From the NCBI RefSeq assembly GCF_014655715.1, contig NZ_BNBM01000013.1, positions 155,854-219,853 of the forward strand: a stretch of 64,000 nt of DNA, given 5' to 3'. The position numbers were made by a program, and so were the translations under genes. Under the pieces are notes generated by a model that saw nothing but the letters and a program-made list of their open reading frames with translations, was not told the origin of the DNA and did not search any database. Below, in pieces: positions 42,288 through 51,372 of this stretch (position 1 is the stretch's first letter; each line of letters starts with the position of its first letter). The DNA comes from Streptomyces lanatus (GTDB taxonomy: Bacteria; Actinomycetota; Actinomycetes; Streptomycetales; Streptomycetaceae).

Positions 42288-44423
42288 TCAGCCCGTCGCG
42301 TCCACCAGCGCCAGCTCGTGCAGCCGCTCCGGCGGGCCCGGGCGGGCGTAGTACCAGCCCTGGGCCGTGTCACAGCCGAGGATCCGCAGCTGCTCGGCCT
42401 GGGCGCCGGTCTCCACGCCCTCCACCGTCACCGAGAGGTCCAGGCCGTGGGCCAGGGAGACGATGCCCTCGACGATCTTGAGGTCGACGGGGTCGGCCGG
42501 GAACTGCTGCATGCTCTGGGTGAAGGAGCGGTCCAGCTTGAGGATGCTCACCGGCAGCCGGCGCAGATTGGCGAGGTTGGAGTAGCCGGTGCCGAAGTCG
42601 TCCAGGGCGATGTCGACACCCATCTCGGCCAGCCGGCGCAGCGGCTTGAGCAGGTCGTCGTCGGCGCCGATGAGGGCCGACTCGGTGACCTCCAGGCAGA
42701 GGGCGTCGGGTGCCATGCCCGTGCGCTCCAGGATGTCGACCGTGTCCTGGACGAGCCCGGGGTGGGTGAGCTGGCACGGCGAGAGGTTGACGTTGATGCG
42801 GAAGGGCCCGGCGTCGTCGTAGCGTTCTCGCCACTCGCGGGCCTGGCGCACCGACTGCTCCAGGACCCAGCGGCCGAGCGGCACGATCAGCCCGGTGTGC
42901 TCGGCGAGCGGGATGAACCGGTCCGGGCCGAGGACGCCGTGCTGCGGATGCAGCCAGCGCACCAGGGCCTCGGCGCCGCGCACGCTGCCGTCGCCGAGAT
43001 GGACCAGGGGCTGGTACTCGATGAAGAACTCGCCCCGGTCCAGGGCCGTCGGCAGTGCCGTGGTCAGTCCGTGCCGGGTGATGGCGCGGGCGTCGGCCTC
43101 CGGGTCGGCCAGCTCGAAGCGGTTGCCGCCAGCCGACTTGGCCCGGTACATGGTGATGTCGGCGCTGCGCAGCACCTCCGCCGGGCCGCGTTCCCCGGCC
43201 GGGCCCTCGACGATGCCGATGCTGCCGCGCACGGTCAGCTCACGGCCGTCGACGCTGATCGGGGCGACCAGGACGTTCATGATGCGGGCGGCGAGTTCGT
43301 CGACCTCGCGCTCGGTGTCGGGTCCTGTGGTCAGCGCCACGAACTCGTCGCCGCCGAGGCGGGCGACCATCTCGCCGGGCGCGGTGGCGCAGGACTGCAG
43401 GCGGTCGGCGACCTCGACGAGCAGCCGGTCGCCGGCCGCGTGGCCGAGGCTGTCGTTGACGGTCTTGAAGCCGTCCAGGTCGAGGTAGCACAGCCCGAAC
43501 CGCTGGCCTTCCCCGGCGCCCAGTGCCTTCTCCAGGCGCTCGAAGAAGAAGGTGCGGTTGGGCAGGCCGGTGAGCGCGTCGTGGGTGGCCTCGTAGCGCA
43601 GCCGCAGATTGAGCAGCCGGCGCTCGGTGGTGTCCTCCATCAGGGCCAGCTGGTACTGGGGTTCGCCGTCGGCGTCGCGCAGCAGGGAGACCGTGAGGTT
43701 GGTCCACAGGACCGTTCCGTCGGGCCGGTAGAAGGCCTTTTCGACGTGGTAGTGCTCGCGCTCGCCGCGGACGAGCTCGTCGTAGAGCTTCCAGGTCTGC
43801 GGTGCGTCCTCGGGGTGGGTCCACTCCTGGACGTTGCGGGTGCGCAGCGCCTTCTCGGAGCTGCCGAACATCCGCAGCAGGGCGCCGTTGACCTGGATGA
43901 TGTTGCCGTCGAGGTCGGCGATGCCGATTCCTATGGCCGCGCCTTCGAACACCGCGCGGAACCGGGCCTCGGTGGCGTGCAGCGCCTGGGCGACCACGCC
44001 CTGCGCCTTGAGGGCGGCCGCGGAGATCGCCTCCTGCTCGGCCAGTGTCCGCGCGCGCAGCGCCTGGGCGAACCCGGCGGCCATGGCGTGCTGGAGGCGT
44101 GCCGAGCGGGCCCGGAGGTTCTCCTGGTCACCGCCGTCGCCGCAGTACAGCACGAGGTAGGCGTCGACGCAGTCCAGTGAGCGGCTGAGCGCCTCGGGGT
44201 CGGTGCAGTGCGCGGCGACCAGGGCGGCGCCGACCGCCCTGCCCTCGTTCGCGTCGAAGGTCCTGGCCCTGAGTGCCTCGCTCAACCGGCGGGCGAGCGG
44301 CAGCAGTTGGTCCTCGAACTCCGGCCGGGTCGACGACGTCGAGGTCACCGGGAAGACCGCCCGGCTCCAGATCGTCGCGAACCGGCGCAGTCTGTCCTCC
44401 GGCCCGTCCGGCCCCGCCCTCAC
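42288..44423 (-). CDS. rmdA: PAS-GGDEF-EAL cyclic-di-GMP enzyme, RmdA-like
   Basis: About 711 residues. A helical N-terminal part (1-170), PAS domain (ARFRAVFEGAAIGIGIADLD), GGDEF domain with intact RLGGDEF, and EAL domain with GAEALVRW, EVTESAL and DDFGTGYSNL, so both activities look possible. RmdA of Streptomyces coelicolor (SCO0928 from memory) is a PAS-GGDEF-EAL phosphodiesterase affecting development, and here too a SCO0930-type lipoprotein lies nearby. The GTG at 44423 overlaps the methyltransferase stop (GTGA); the frame continues upstream across that gene but is not coding there. Confidence 0.85.
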   Translation of the reverse strand: MRAGPDGPEDRLRRFATIWSRAVFPVTSTSSTRPEFEDQLLPLARRLSEALRARTFDANEGRAVGAALVAAHCTDPEALSRSLDCVDAYLVLYCGDGGDQENLRARSARLQHAMAAGFAQALRARTLAEQEAISAAALKAQGVVAQALHATEARFRAVFEGAAIGIGIADLDGNIIQVNGALLRMFGSSEKALRTRNVQEWTHPEDAPQTWKLYDELVRGEREHYHVEKAFYRPDGTVLWTNLTVSLLRDADGEPQYQLALMEDTTERRLLNLRLRYEATHDALTGLPNRTFFFERLEKALGAGEGQRFGLCYLDLDGFKTVNDSLGHAAGDRLLVEVADRLQSCATAPGEMVARLGGDEFVALTTGPDTEREVDELAARIMNVLVAPISVDGRELTVRGSIGIVEGPAGERGPAEVLRSADITMYRAKSAGGNRFELADPEADARAITRHGLTTALPTALDRGEFFIEYQPLVHLGDGSVRGAEALVRWLHPQHGVLGPDRFIPLAEHTGLIVPLGRWVLEQSVRQAREWRERYDDAGPFRINVNLSPCQLTHPGLVQDTVDILERTGMAPDALCLEVTESALIGADDDLLKPLRRLAEMGVDIALDDFGTGYSNLANLRRLPVSILKLDRSFTQSMQQFPADPVDLKIVEGIVSLAHGLDLSVTVEGVETGAQAEQLRILGCDTAQGWYYARPGPPERLHELALVDATG

Positions 44424-45232
44424 GCCGTACGCCCCACGCCGGCGAACCCGGAGAAGGCCCACGGATCCTCGTCCTCCGATGTGGTGTCGGGCCGCCAGAG
44501 CGGCATCGGCACCAGTCCGGGTTCCACCATGTCGTACCCCTCGAAGAACCGCGCGATGTGGTCGCGCGAGCGCATGATCAGCGGGTTGCGAATGTCCTTG
44601 TATACGTCGACCGTGCCCTTGGCCCGCTCCTCGGGCAGCGGGATTCCCTCGTACGAGGCATGCGTGAGCACCAGCAGGCTGCCCGGCGCGAGCGCCTCGC
44701 GCAGCTGGGCCACCGCCTCGTAGGGTTCGTCCTCGTCTTCCACGAAGTGCAGTATGGCAACGAGGAGCAGCGCCACTGGCCGGTTCAGGTCGATCAGCCG
44801 CTCGATCTCGGAACTGGCCAGGATGTCCTGGGGCTTGCGGAGGTCCGCGGCGACGATGTCCGCGTCGTCGTTGCCCGCGAGGACCGCCTGGCTGTGGGCG
44901 ACGGCGACCGGGTCGTGGTCGACGTACACCACGCGTGCGCCGGGGCTTGCCGCCTGGGCCACCTCGTGGACATTGCCGAACGTCGGGATGCCGGAGCCGA
45001 TGTCGAGGAACTGGGTGATGCCCTCGTCGGCCGCGAAGCGCACCGCGCGGCGCATGAACGCCCGGTTGGCCTGCATGATCTTGGGGAGGCCCGGCATGAA
45101 GTCCATGGCCTTGCGGGCCGCGTCCCGGTCGACCTCGAAGTTGTGCGAACCGCCCAGGTAATAGTCGTAGATCCGCGAGACGCTGGGCACCGAGATGTCG
45201 ATGCTCCGGGGGGCCCAGGCGGGACGCTCCAT
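44420..45232 (-). CDS. SAM-dependent methyltransferase (PF04672)
   Basis: 270 residues of the large streptomycete PF04672 family: PSVSRIYDYYLGGSHNFEVD, the SAM-binding FLDIGSGIPTFGNVH, and RVVYVDHDPVAVAHSQA. Substrates of the family are largely unknown. Its stop overlaps the start of the c-di-GMP enzyme gene, so the two are translated together, suggesting a shared role such as signal-linked modification (inference). Confidence 0.9.
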   Translation of the reverse strand: MERPAWAPRSIDISVPSVSRIYDYYLGGSHNFEVDRDAARKAMDFMPGLPKIMQANRAFMRRAVRFAADEGITQFLDIGSGIPTFGNVHEVAQAASPGARVVYVDHDPVAVAHSQAVLAGNDDADIVAADLRKPQDILASSEIERLIDLNRPVALLLVAILHFVEDEDEPYEAVAQLREALAPGSLLVLTHASYEGIPLPEERAKGTVDVYKDIRNPLIMRSRDHIARFFEGYDMVEPGLVPMPLWRPDTTSEDEDPWAFSGFAGVGRTA

Positions 45233-45550
45233 CTATCTCTCCAAGGCGTAGGCGATCCGGTGTTCGAGCTGAGGCTACTGATCGCCCGCCAAAGGAGCGA
45301 GCGGAAACGGAAATTGACCATCCGTTCCCGGTCACTGCCAGTGGCACGTGCCGTGTTGACGCCTCACCCGCCCGCTACGAAAAGCAGGTCAATGCAGGCA
45401 AACCGGTGCACCCCCTGCGCCTGGAGCTTCAGGGGGTGGACCGGTGGGTCGGCGCGCCGTCCGTTCGTCCGGCACTCTCGCGTTGTCATCCCTCCCTTCC
45501 GTGGTGCTGCTCGGCTGGGTGAGGCGATCAACCCTGGGGAGGTGTGATCT
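45233..45550. other. 318-base region between the methyltransferase and lipoprotein genes
   Basis: Contains the promoter region of the methyltransferase/RmdA pair and the lipoprotein terminator hairpin (45402-45445). No convincing gene is present. Confidence 0.5.
45402..45445 (-). terminator. Long hairpin downstream of the lipoprotein gene
   Basis: ACCGGTGCACCCCCTG (45402-45417) pairs with CAGGGGGTGGACCGGT (45430-45445) at 15 of 16 positions. It lies about 105 bases after the lipoprotein stop on the minus strand and probably ends that transcript. Confidence 0.6.
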
Positions 45551-46537
45551 CTACTTCTCCGACGCGCCGACCGGCTTGCCGTCGGGGCGGATGGCGTACC
45601 AAGTACCGCCGACGCCCTGACCGTTGGTGTCGCCGGGCTTCTTGTCACCGGCGAAGGTGTAGATCGGCACGCAGTCGATGGTCTGCTGCTTGATTCCGTC
45701 GGGCCGGTCGAAGACGACGTAGCCCTGGCCGCGGGGACCGGAGCCCTTCAGGTCGATGCCCTTGGTGTCCGCGGCGTCGACCGGCTCGATGACCGGCCAC
45801 TTCTCCAGGCAGTCATTGAGGCACGCGGTCTTCATCGGCCAGGGCGAGTCCTTCATGAAGCGGTAGACCGTGTGGCCGTTCTTGTCGATGACGATCTCGC
45901 CGAGCTCGGGGTCCTTGCGGGTGGACAGGCCCGGCAGGTCACCGGCCTCGGCCCCGGCGCCGCCCTGCGCCTTCTTGCCGTTGGGGGCGAGCGCGTACCA
46001 AGTGCCGCCGACACCCTGGCCGTTGACGTCGCCGGCCTTGGTGTCCTTCGCGTAGTGGTACGCGGGCCAGCCGTCGACCGTCAGCTGCTTGGAGCCGTCG
46101 GACCGGGTGACCGAGCCGAGCAGCGCCTTGTCGATGCCTTCGCCAGCGGTGGCGTCGTCCGCGGAGACCGGCGGCCACTTGGCCGCGCAGTCGCCGTCAC
46201 AGTTGGACTTGGCCGGGTCGGCGGTGTCCTTGTCGAAGCGGTAGAGAGTCATCCCGGCGCTGTCGGTCAGCATCTCGCCCAGTTCCTCATTGGTCGCCAC
46301 GGCCAGCTCACCGGCTCCGGCGCCCTTGGACGGCGTGGCGGCGTTCTCCTCGCCCGCCGCGCCCGCGTCGTAACCGGAACCGAGGCTCGCTCCGTTCCCG
46401 TAGTCGCCGGCCGCGGCCGTGGCACCCACGTTCTGGCTGCTCGCCGGCGGGGCGGTTTCCGAACCGCATGCCGTCGTCAGCGCCGCCACTGCAACGGCGC
46501 TCACCACGAGCGAGGCGCTCCGCCACGAGGTCTTCAT
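45551..46537 (-). CDS. SCO0930-type lipoprotein with secreted repeats (PF03640)
   Basis: About 328 residues. Lipoprotein signal MKTSWRSASLVVSAVAVAAL with lipobox LTTAC. Two repeat units each carry G-x-TLYRFDKD/HTVYRFMKD, paired Cys (CDGDCAAKWPP and CLNDCLEKWPV) and GVGGTWYA. PF03640 repeats are of unknown function; the conserved cysteines could bind a metal or haem or form disulfides. ATG 46537 matches the signal start. Monocistronic, ending at the hairpin 45402-45445. Confidence 0.9.
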   Translation of the reverse strand: MKTSWRSASLVVSAVAVAALTTACGSETAPPASSQNVGATAAAGDYGNGASLGSGYDAGAAGEENAATPSKGAGAGELAVATNEELGEMLTDSAGMTLYRFDKDTADPAKSNCDGDCAAKWPPVSADDATAGEGIDKALLGSVTRSDGSKQLTVDGWPAYHYAKDTKAGDVNGQGVGGTWYALAPNGKKAQGGAGAEAGDLPGLSTRKDPELGEIVIDKNGHTVYRFMKDSPWPMKTACLNDCLEKWPVIEPVDAADTKGIDLKGSGPRGQGYVVFDRPDGIKQQTIDCVPIYTFAGDKKPGDTNGQGVGGTWYAIRPDGKPVGASEK

Positions 46538-46797
46538 CGTCAACTCCCCGATCATCACAAGGGTGTTGCAGCGCCCTGCTGCGCCGCCGCACGACAAGAG
46601 GTACGGGCGAACGCCACTGTCGTGTTCAACGAGCGCACCAATTTCTTTCCGGAACCTGTGAATCGCACGGTCGTGCGACGCCGGAGTCAGGTGCGTACGG
46701 CCCGATCAAACCCATCGGGCGTCATCAATCACCCCTTTGGGTAGCTCCGCTCGCGCTTTGGCCCGCTACTGCACGAAATGCCCCCAAGATCTTCGGC

Positions 46798-47388
46798 GTG
46801 TATGGACTCGAACCGATCCAACCCACGCTCACCGCAAGGGTGTTGGCGGTGGCCACGCTGACGTGGCTGCTGGTCGCGGCACCCGCCGGTGCGGCCACGG
46901 CCGATGTCTGCGCGTACGCCGACACCGGGCCGGACGGCGCTGCGGTGGTCGCGATCGCCGGAAACGCCACCTGGCCGACCCCTCCGCAGTGCCCGCCACC
47001 GACACCGACCCCCACCCCTACGCCGACGCCCACCCCGACCCCCTCACCGGACCCGACACCGACCTCGCCACCGCCGAAGACCACCCACACCCCGAAACCC
47101 GAGCCACCGCCTCCCCCGCCCCCACCGCCCCCGGCCCGGCCGGCTCCCGAGCCCGCGCCGCCCCGCCCGGCGCCCACCCCGCCCCCTACGCCGACTCCCA
47201 CCCCGAAGCCCAAGCCCAAGCCGTCGGCCAGCCCCACCCCGAGCCCGTCCGCATCCCCCGTGCACTACCCGCACTACCGCGCCACAACGCACCGACGGGC
47301 GGCGCACGACGCCCCGTCACCCCTGACCTTCGTCCTGCTGATCGCGGCGCCCGCCATCGCCGCCGTCGCCGCGCTCCGTCCACGCTGA
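46798..47388 (+). CDS. Secreted proline-rich surface protein with C-terminal membrane anchor
   Basis: About 196 residues. An N-terminal signal (LAVATLTWLLVAAPAGAATA), a short region with two Cys, then about 100 residues of Pro/Thr/Lys-rich repeats (PTPTPTP, PPPPPPPP, PKPKPKPS), and a C-terminal hydrophobic helix (LTFVLLIAAPAIAAVAALRPR). Looks like a wall-spanning stalk. GTG 46798 is a guess; other in-frame starts exist. Low-complexity sequence makes the call moderate, but signal and anchor are both convincing. The following DUF4239 gene is 15 bases away. Confidence 0.6.
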   Translation: MYGLEPIQPTLTARVLAVATLTWLLVAAPAGAATADVCAYADTGPDGAAVVAIAGNATWPTPPQCPPPTPTPTPTPTPTPTPSPDPTPTSPPPKTTHTPKPEPPPPPPPPPPARPAPEPAPPRPAPTPPPTPTPTPKPKPKPSASPTPSPSASPVHYPHYRATTHRRAAHDAPSPLTFVLLIAAPAIAAVAALRPR

Positions 47389-47403
47389 TCCTGGAGGCCC
47401 CTC

Positions 47404-48168
47404 TTGCCGGAATGGCTTGTTCTCACCCTCGCGATGCTGGCCGCGTGCTCCGTCGTGGTCGTCATCACCCTCGTTCGGCATCGCACGGCCGCCGAGGACG
47501 AGGATCCCTCGGAGACCCCTGACGTCATCGAGTACATGACGATGTGGATCGGCGTGGTCTACGCCATCGTGCTGGGCCTGGCCATCGCCGGGGTGTGGGA
47601 GGCGCGCAGTGCCGCCCAGGACCATGTCCAGGCGGAGGCCGTCGCCCTGCACGAGGTCTCGGAGCGGGTCCGGGTCTATCCGGCCGACGCGCGCGACCGT
47701 ATTCGGGACGATGTCAACGCCTATGTCGGACACGTCGTCAGCAAGGAGTGGAATCACATGTCCAAGCACGGCGCGGTCACCGAGCGCGGCGCCGAGCTCC
47801 TGCAGCGCGTACGTGAGGACGTCACCGACTACGAGCCCAAGTCGGACTTCCAGGCACAGGCCTACCAGCCGCTGCTCGACCAGGTGACCGCGGCCGACCA
47901 GGCGCGCAACGCCCGGGCGAACTCGACCGGCGACACCATGCCGGGCGTGGTGTGGTTCGGGCTGCTGGCCGGCGGTGTCGTCACCATCGGGATGGTGTTC
48001 GCCCTGCAGATCCGGCGCACGGCCCGCGAGCTGATCCTCGCCGGGCTGTTCTCCGCGCTGATCGCCTTCCTGCTGTTCCTGATCTGGGACTTCGACGATC
48101 CGTACAGCCGCGGGGTGACGGCGTCGACCGAGCCGTTCTACGCGCTCTTCCCGCACCTCAAGGGCTGA
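47404..48168 (+). CDS. DUF4239 (bestrophin-like) membrane protein
   Basis: 254 residues, TTG start with GGAGG upstream. Four membrane helices: near residues 5-24, 46-66 (MTMWIGVVYAIVLGLAIAGVW), about 182-203 and about 210-228. DUF4239 proteins resemble bestrophin-like ion channels; transport is not shown. Between the second and third helices lies a helical cytoplasmic region (VRVYPADARDRIRDDVNAYV). Probably transcribed with the proline-rich gene. Confidence 0.85.
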   Translation: MPEWLVLTLAMLAACSVVVVITLVRHRTAAEDEDPSETPDVIEYMTMWIGVVYAIVLGLAIAGVWEARSAAQDHVQAEAVALHEVSERVRVYPADARDRIRDDVNAYVGHVVSKEWNHMSKHGAVTERGAELLQRVREDVTDYEPKSDFQAQAYQPLLDQVTAADQARNARANSTGDTMPGVVWFGLLAGGVVTIGMVFALQIRRTARELILAGLFSALIAFLLFLIWDFDDPYSRGVTASTEPFYALFPHLKG

Positions 48169-48362
48169 CGGGGCCTCACCCGGGGGACGCGGGAACTCCC
48201 GTCCCCTGGGTGGCCCACACGGTTGACCCGTTCGTACGACACCGATCGCGCAGGGGTGCGCACCTTCCTAGCGTTTCGGTCATCGAGGTGCATTTCTGGC
48301 GCAGCCGTCAGGCGCAAGCGGAAGAGCTCCGCGATTGCTCCTCGGGGACCTGGAGGAACACC

Positions 48363-48878
48363 ATGCGCGCGATACGCGTCGCCACCGCGGCCCTGCTGGG
48401 CGTGGGCGCCCTCGCCGTGACTGCTCCGGCCGCCCAGGCGCAGGGCGACAACTCCGGTTTCTGGGCCACCGTCCGGCCCACCACCGTCCCGCCCGGCGGG
48501 CTGGTCCGGCTGCGGGCGACGGGCTGCGAGCAGAGCGTGACCGTCTCCTCGGGGGTCTTCGACACGGTCACCATCCCCCGGGGGCGGACGACGGCCCGGG
48601 CCAGGGTCGACCGGGACGCCAGGCCCGGTGCCGTGTACGAGGTGTCGTTCTACTGCGGCACCTTCTGGCAGAGCGTCGACCTCACGATCGCCGGCGGCGG
48701 ACCGGATCGTCCGGACCGGCCCGATGTCCCGCAGCGTGGGGTGCACGCCGGTGAGGGCGGCAGCTTCGCCGGGCTGGATCTGAAGGAGATCGGCCTGGGG
48801 GCCGTGCTGATCACGGCCGTGCTCGGGACGACGCACCGTCTCTCCCGGCCCCGTGCCGACGAGGACGGCGCGGCCTGA
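48363..48878 (+). CDS. Secreted surface protein, candidate class F sortase substrate
   Basis: 171 residues: signal peptide (MRAIRVATAALLGVGALAVT, cleavage near AQAQG), an Ig-like domain with two Cys (RATGCEQSVTV and VSFYCGTFW), a linker, a hydrophobic segment (IGLGAVLITAVLGTT) and a short basic tail with RPR. No LPxTG motif. It shares the two-Cys domain pattern and layout with the protein at 48994-49491, and a class F sortase lies nearby; whether the sortase anchors them is inference. Confidence 0.8.
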   Translation: MRAIRVATAALLGVGALAVTAPAAQAQGDNSGFWATVRPTTVPPGGLVRLRATGCEQSVTVSSGVFDTVTIPRGRTTARARVDRDARPGAVYEVSFYCGTFWQSVDLTIAGGGPDRPDRPDVPQRGVHAGEGGSFAGLDLKEIGLGAVLITAVLGTTHRLSRPRADEDGAA

Positions 48879-48904
48879 CGCGCCGCCGTCCGCCTTCTTT
48901 CCTG

Positions 48905-48955
48905 CGCAGAGCTTCGCCCCGGTCCCGTGAGGGGGATCCGGGGCGAAGCTCTGCG
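48905..48955. terminator. Perfect 18-bp bidirectional terminator hairpin
   Basis: CGCAGAGCTTCGCCCCGG (48905-48922) and its exact complement (48938-48955), loop 15 bases, between two convergent genes (stops at 48878 and 48994). Followed by TTCCT on the plus strand. Serves both genes. Confidence 0.85.
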
Positions 48956-48993
48956 TTCCTCGGAGTCGTCGGTCGTGCTTCATGGGCAGCGGG

Positions 48994-49491
48994 TCAGATC
49001 CGCTTCTCGGCCCGCCGACGCATCCAGAACACGCCGCCGCCGATGACGGCCGCCGCGATCAGCCCTCCTCCGATGGCCATGTCGGTCGGGGTCGCCCCGG
49101 TGGAGGTGCTGCCGCCCAGGCCGCCGCGGACGCCGCCGATGACCGAGAAGGCGTTCGGATGCGTCAGGGGCCGGCTGGAGCCGGTGCAGTGGACCGTGAT
49201 GCTGTGCGAGCCGGGACGCGCCTTCCGGTCGATCGTCGCGGTGCCCTTGGCCGTGCTGCCGCCGACGGGGCTGAGCGTCGTGGGCCGGAACGCGTCCGAG
49301 GTCGCGGTGCCGCCGCGGTGGCAGCCGTCGACGGTGATGGTCAGCTGCCCGCCGCGGGCGATGACGCTGGGCAGGGCGACGATGTTGCTCGGGCCGACGG
49401 GCATGCCGTCGCGTGCCGTGGCCACGGGGGTGGCCAGGCCGAGGGCGGCTACCGCGGTGGCGAGGGCCGCCAGGGTTCGAGTGGTTCGCAT
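48994..49491 (-). CDS. Secreted surface protein, paralogue-like sortase-locus protein
   Basis: 165 residues: signal peptide (LAALATAVAALGLATPVATA), an Ig-like domain with two Cys (TVDGCHRGG and ITVHCTGSS) and the block DRKARPGSHSITV that echoes DRDARPGAVYEVS of the neighbouring secreted protein, then a C-terminal helix (MAIGGGLIAAAVIGGGVFW) and MRRRAEKR tail. It has the layout of a cell-wall protein but no LPxTG. Divergent from the class F sortase gene. Confidence 0.8.
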   Translation of the reverse strand: MRTTRTLAALATAVAALGLATPVATARDGMPVGPSNIVALPSVIARGGQLTITVDGCHRGGTATSDAFRPTTLSPVGGSTAKGTATIDRKARPGSHSITVHCTGSSRPLTHPNAFSVIGGVRGGLGGSTSTGATPTDMAIGGGLIAAAVIGGGVFWMRRRAEKRI

Positions 49492-49823
49492 GTGATCCTC
49501 CGCGGAAGACGCCCCGGGTACCGTCCCCGGTATCGATCGGCGAGAAAGCGCCTCCGTTAAAGACCCTCAGTTGCGCTGCCCCGGGCCGCATTTCGGCAAT
49601 GGTCCGTATTGGTGAGAGGACACGCCGGAGGACCACCCCGTCAGAGGAATTGCCGCAGGTCACACACCGTCAGAATTTTCCGCCGGGTGGCAACTCGGAT
49701 GGCGCACCGAAGGGGTTGGCGCCACCCGTTCGTCTCTGCCCCGTCGCCGGTTTCACGTGGGGGACTTAGCGTTTTCGTATGCGCGAATGACGTGGCGACG
49801 GCCGCGTCGAGAGGGGAAGTCGA
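49492..49823. other. 332-base divergent region between the surface protein and sortase genes
   Basis: Holds both promoters. An inverted repeat TGGCGC (49700-49705) / GCGCCA (49719-49724) sits in the middle with an outer GGGTGGC (49685-49691) / GCCACCC (49721-49727) alternative. No small gene is convincing. Confidence 0.4.
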
Positions 49824-50486
49824 ATGTCCGGTTTCGAGCTGCCCGAAGAGGAGGAGCGGCGGAAGAAACGTGCTCCCTGGGGCGTGATAGCGCTGGTTCT
49901 GCTGACCGGTCTCGCGCTCATCCGCAATGGCTCCGGGGAGTTCGACGAGGGCCCGCCGCAGCCCGCCTCGGCCGCCGCGGCGGACCGGCAGTTGCCCGGC
50001 TCCGTCCTCACCCAGGCCGCGCGGCCGTTGCCGTTCGCCCTGCCGGACCGGGTCAGGATCCCCGCGATCCAGGTCGACGCCCCGGCGATCCCGGTCGGTC
50101 TGGACACGGACGGCTGGGTCGGTGCGCCGCCGCCGGAGGACCCCAATCTGGCGGGCTGGTTCACCGGCTCCGTCTCCCCCGGCGAGAAGGGCACCGCGGT
50201 GGTCGTCGGCCATGTCGACAACCTTCAGGGCCCGGCCGTTTTCTACGGGCTCGGTTCCCTTACGAAGGGAACTCGCGTGGAAATCGCCCGTAAGGACGGA
50301 AAGACGGCCGTCTTCGAGGTGTACGGCATCGAGGTGTTCCAGAAGGACAATTTCCCCGGCGACCGCGTCTACGCCTCGAAGGGAAACGCCGAATTGCGGG
50401 TCATCACCTGTGGCGGCGGTTTCTCCAAGCAGACCGGTTATGACGGGAACGTCGTCGCTTTCGCCAGCCTGGTCGAGGTCCGCTGA
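49824..50486 (+). CDS. Class F sortase
   Basis: 220 residues. An N-terminal basic stretch and a single membrane helix (PWGVIALVLLTGLALI), then the sortase barrel: RIPAIQVDAPAIPVGLDTDGW, catalytic His130 in VVVGHVDN, and Cys196 in LRVITCGGGF. I do not see an Arg soon after the Cys in the sequence up to FASLVEVR, where many sortases have their third catalytic residue; this should be compared with class F relatives. Next to two related surface proteins without LPxTG. Confidence 0.87.
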   Translation: MSGFELPEEEERRKKRAPWGVIALVLLTGLALIRNGSGEFDEGPPQPASAAAADRQLPGSVLTQAARPLPFALPDRVRIPAIQVDAPAIPVGLDTDGWVGAPPPEDPNLAGWFTGSVSPGEKGTAVVVGHVDNLQGPAVFYGLGSLTKGTRVEIARKDGKTAVFEVYGIEVFQKDNFPGDRVYASKGNAELRVITCGGGFSKQTGYDGNVVAFASLVEVR

Positions 50487-50514
50487 GCGTTCCCCGGCCG
50501 GGCGGCGAAAGCCG

Positions 50515-51372
50515 TCACGCGTAATGCCGCTCGGGGACGGTGATGTGGTAACCGGCGTCCAGCAGCCGCGGCAGATAGGCGCGCAGGGCCCGCACGCTCT
50601 GGGAGCGGTCGCCCCCGGCGTCGTGCGAGAGCACCACGACTCCGGGGGCGGCGCCGTCCCGGACCCGGCCGACGATGGTGCCGGTGCCGGGGGTGGTCCA
50701 GTCGAGGGTGTCGATGGTCCAGGCGAGCGGATCCATGCCCAGTTCGGCGCCGAGTTGGAAAGCGGTGCGGTTCCAGGCGCCGTAGGGGGCGCGGAACCAG
50801 GCGGGGCGTTCGCCGTAGGACTCCTCGATGATGTCGCAGGTGCGCTCCATCTCCCTGCGCATCCTGCCGCGGCTGAGCCGGGTCAGCAGGGGGTGGGACC
50901 AGGTGTGGTTGCCGACGACATGGCCCTCGTCGGCCATCCTGGCCAGGAGGTCCTTGTTGTCCACGACCATCTCGCCGCACACGAAGAACATCGCGCGGAC
51001 GTCGTACTCGCGCAGGGTGTCCAGGATGTACGGGGTGTAGCGGGCGTCGGGCCCGTCGTCGAAGGTCAGCACCATCCGCCGGCCGCGCCCTGACACCCGC
51101 AGCAGGGGCGCACGCCGTACCAGGGTCCGGCGGGGTGCCGCCTTGGGCGGGCCGTATCCCATGAGCGGTTCGAGGCGGTAGGCGGAGGGCTTGCGCGCGG
51201 GGCGCGCCTGCGGGCCCGCGGCCGGGGCCGGTGCGGGGGTCCGCAGGACCGGCTCGTCGCCCGTGAACGACGTGAACAGGCCGGCGCCACCGGCGGCTCC
51301 GGCGGCCGCGGCACCGGCGAGCAGCGCGCGGCGTCGGGTGAACAGACGCGCGGGCAACTGATCCTTCGTCAT
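50515..51372 (-). CDS. Secreted polysaccharide deacetylase (NodB family)
   Basis: 285 residues. Twin-arginine-type signal (TRRRALLAGAAAAGAAGGAG), then a NodB domain with LTFDDGPDARYTP (catalytic/metal Asp), GNHTWSHPLLT (metal His), WFRAPYGAWN and LSHDAGG. Metal-dependent deacetylase of peptidoglycan, chitin or another surface glycan. Convergent with the sortase gene. Confidence 0.92.
   Translation of the reverse strand: MTKDQLPARLFTRRRALLAGAAAAGAAGGAGLFTSFTGDEPVLRTPAPAPAAGPQARPARKPSAYRLEPLMGYGPPKAAPRRTLVRRAPLLRVSGRGRRMVLTFDDGPDARYTPYILDTLREYDVRAMFFVCGEMVVDNKDLLARMADEGHVVGNHTWSHPLLTRLSRGRMRREMERTCDIIEESYGERPAWFRAPYGAWNRTAFQLGAELGMDPLAWTIDTLDWTTPGTGTIVGRVRDGAAPGVVVLSHDAGGDRSQSVRALRAYLPRLLDAGYHITVPERHYA

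Noticed and set aside
41379..44180. Plus-strand open frame across the LysR and c-di-GMP genes
   Set aside because: Spans two genes on the other strand and an intergenic gap; no domain content.
44424..45347. N-terminal extension of the c-di-GMP enzyme frame
   Set aside because: It overlaps the whole methyltransferase gene in another frame and translates to Arg/Gly-rich sequence; the GTG at 44423 is a natural coupled start.
46980..47260. Repeat-rich DNA around the proline-rich gene as a possible tandem-repeat locus
   Set aside because: The periodicity follows Pro/Thr and Pro/Lys codons of the encoded stalk and is explained by coding sequence.
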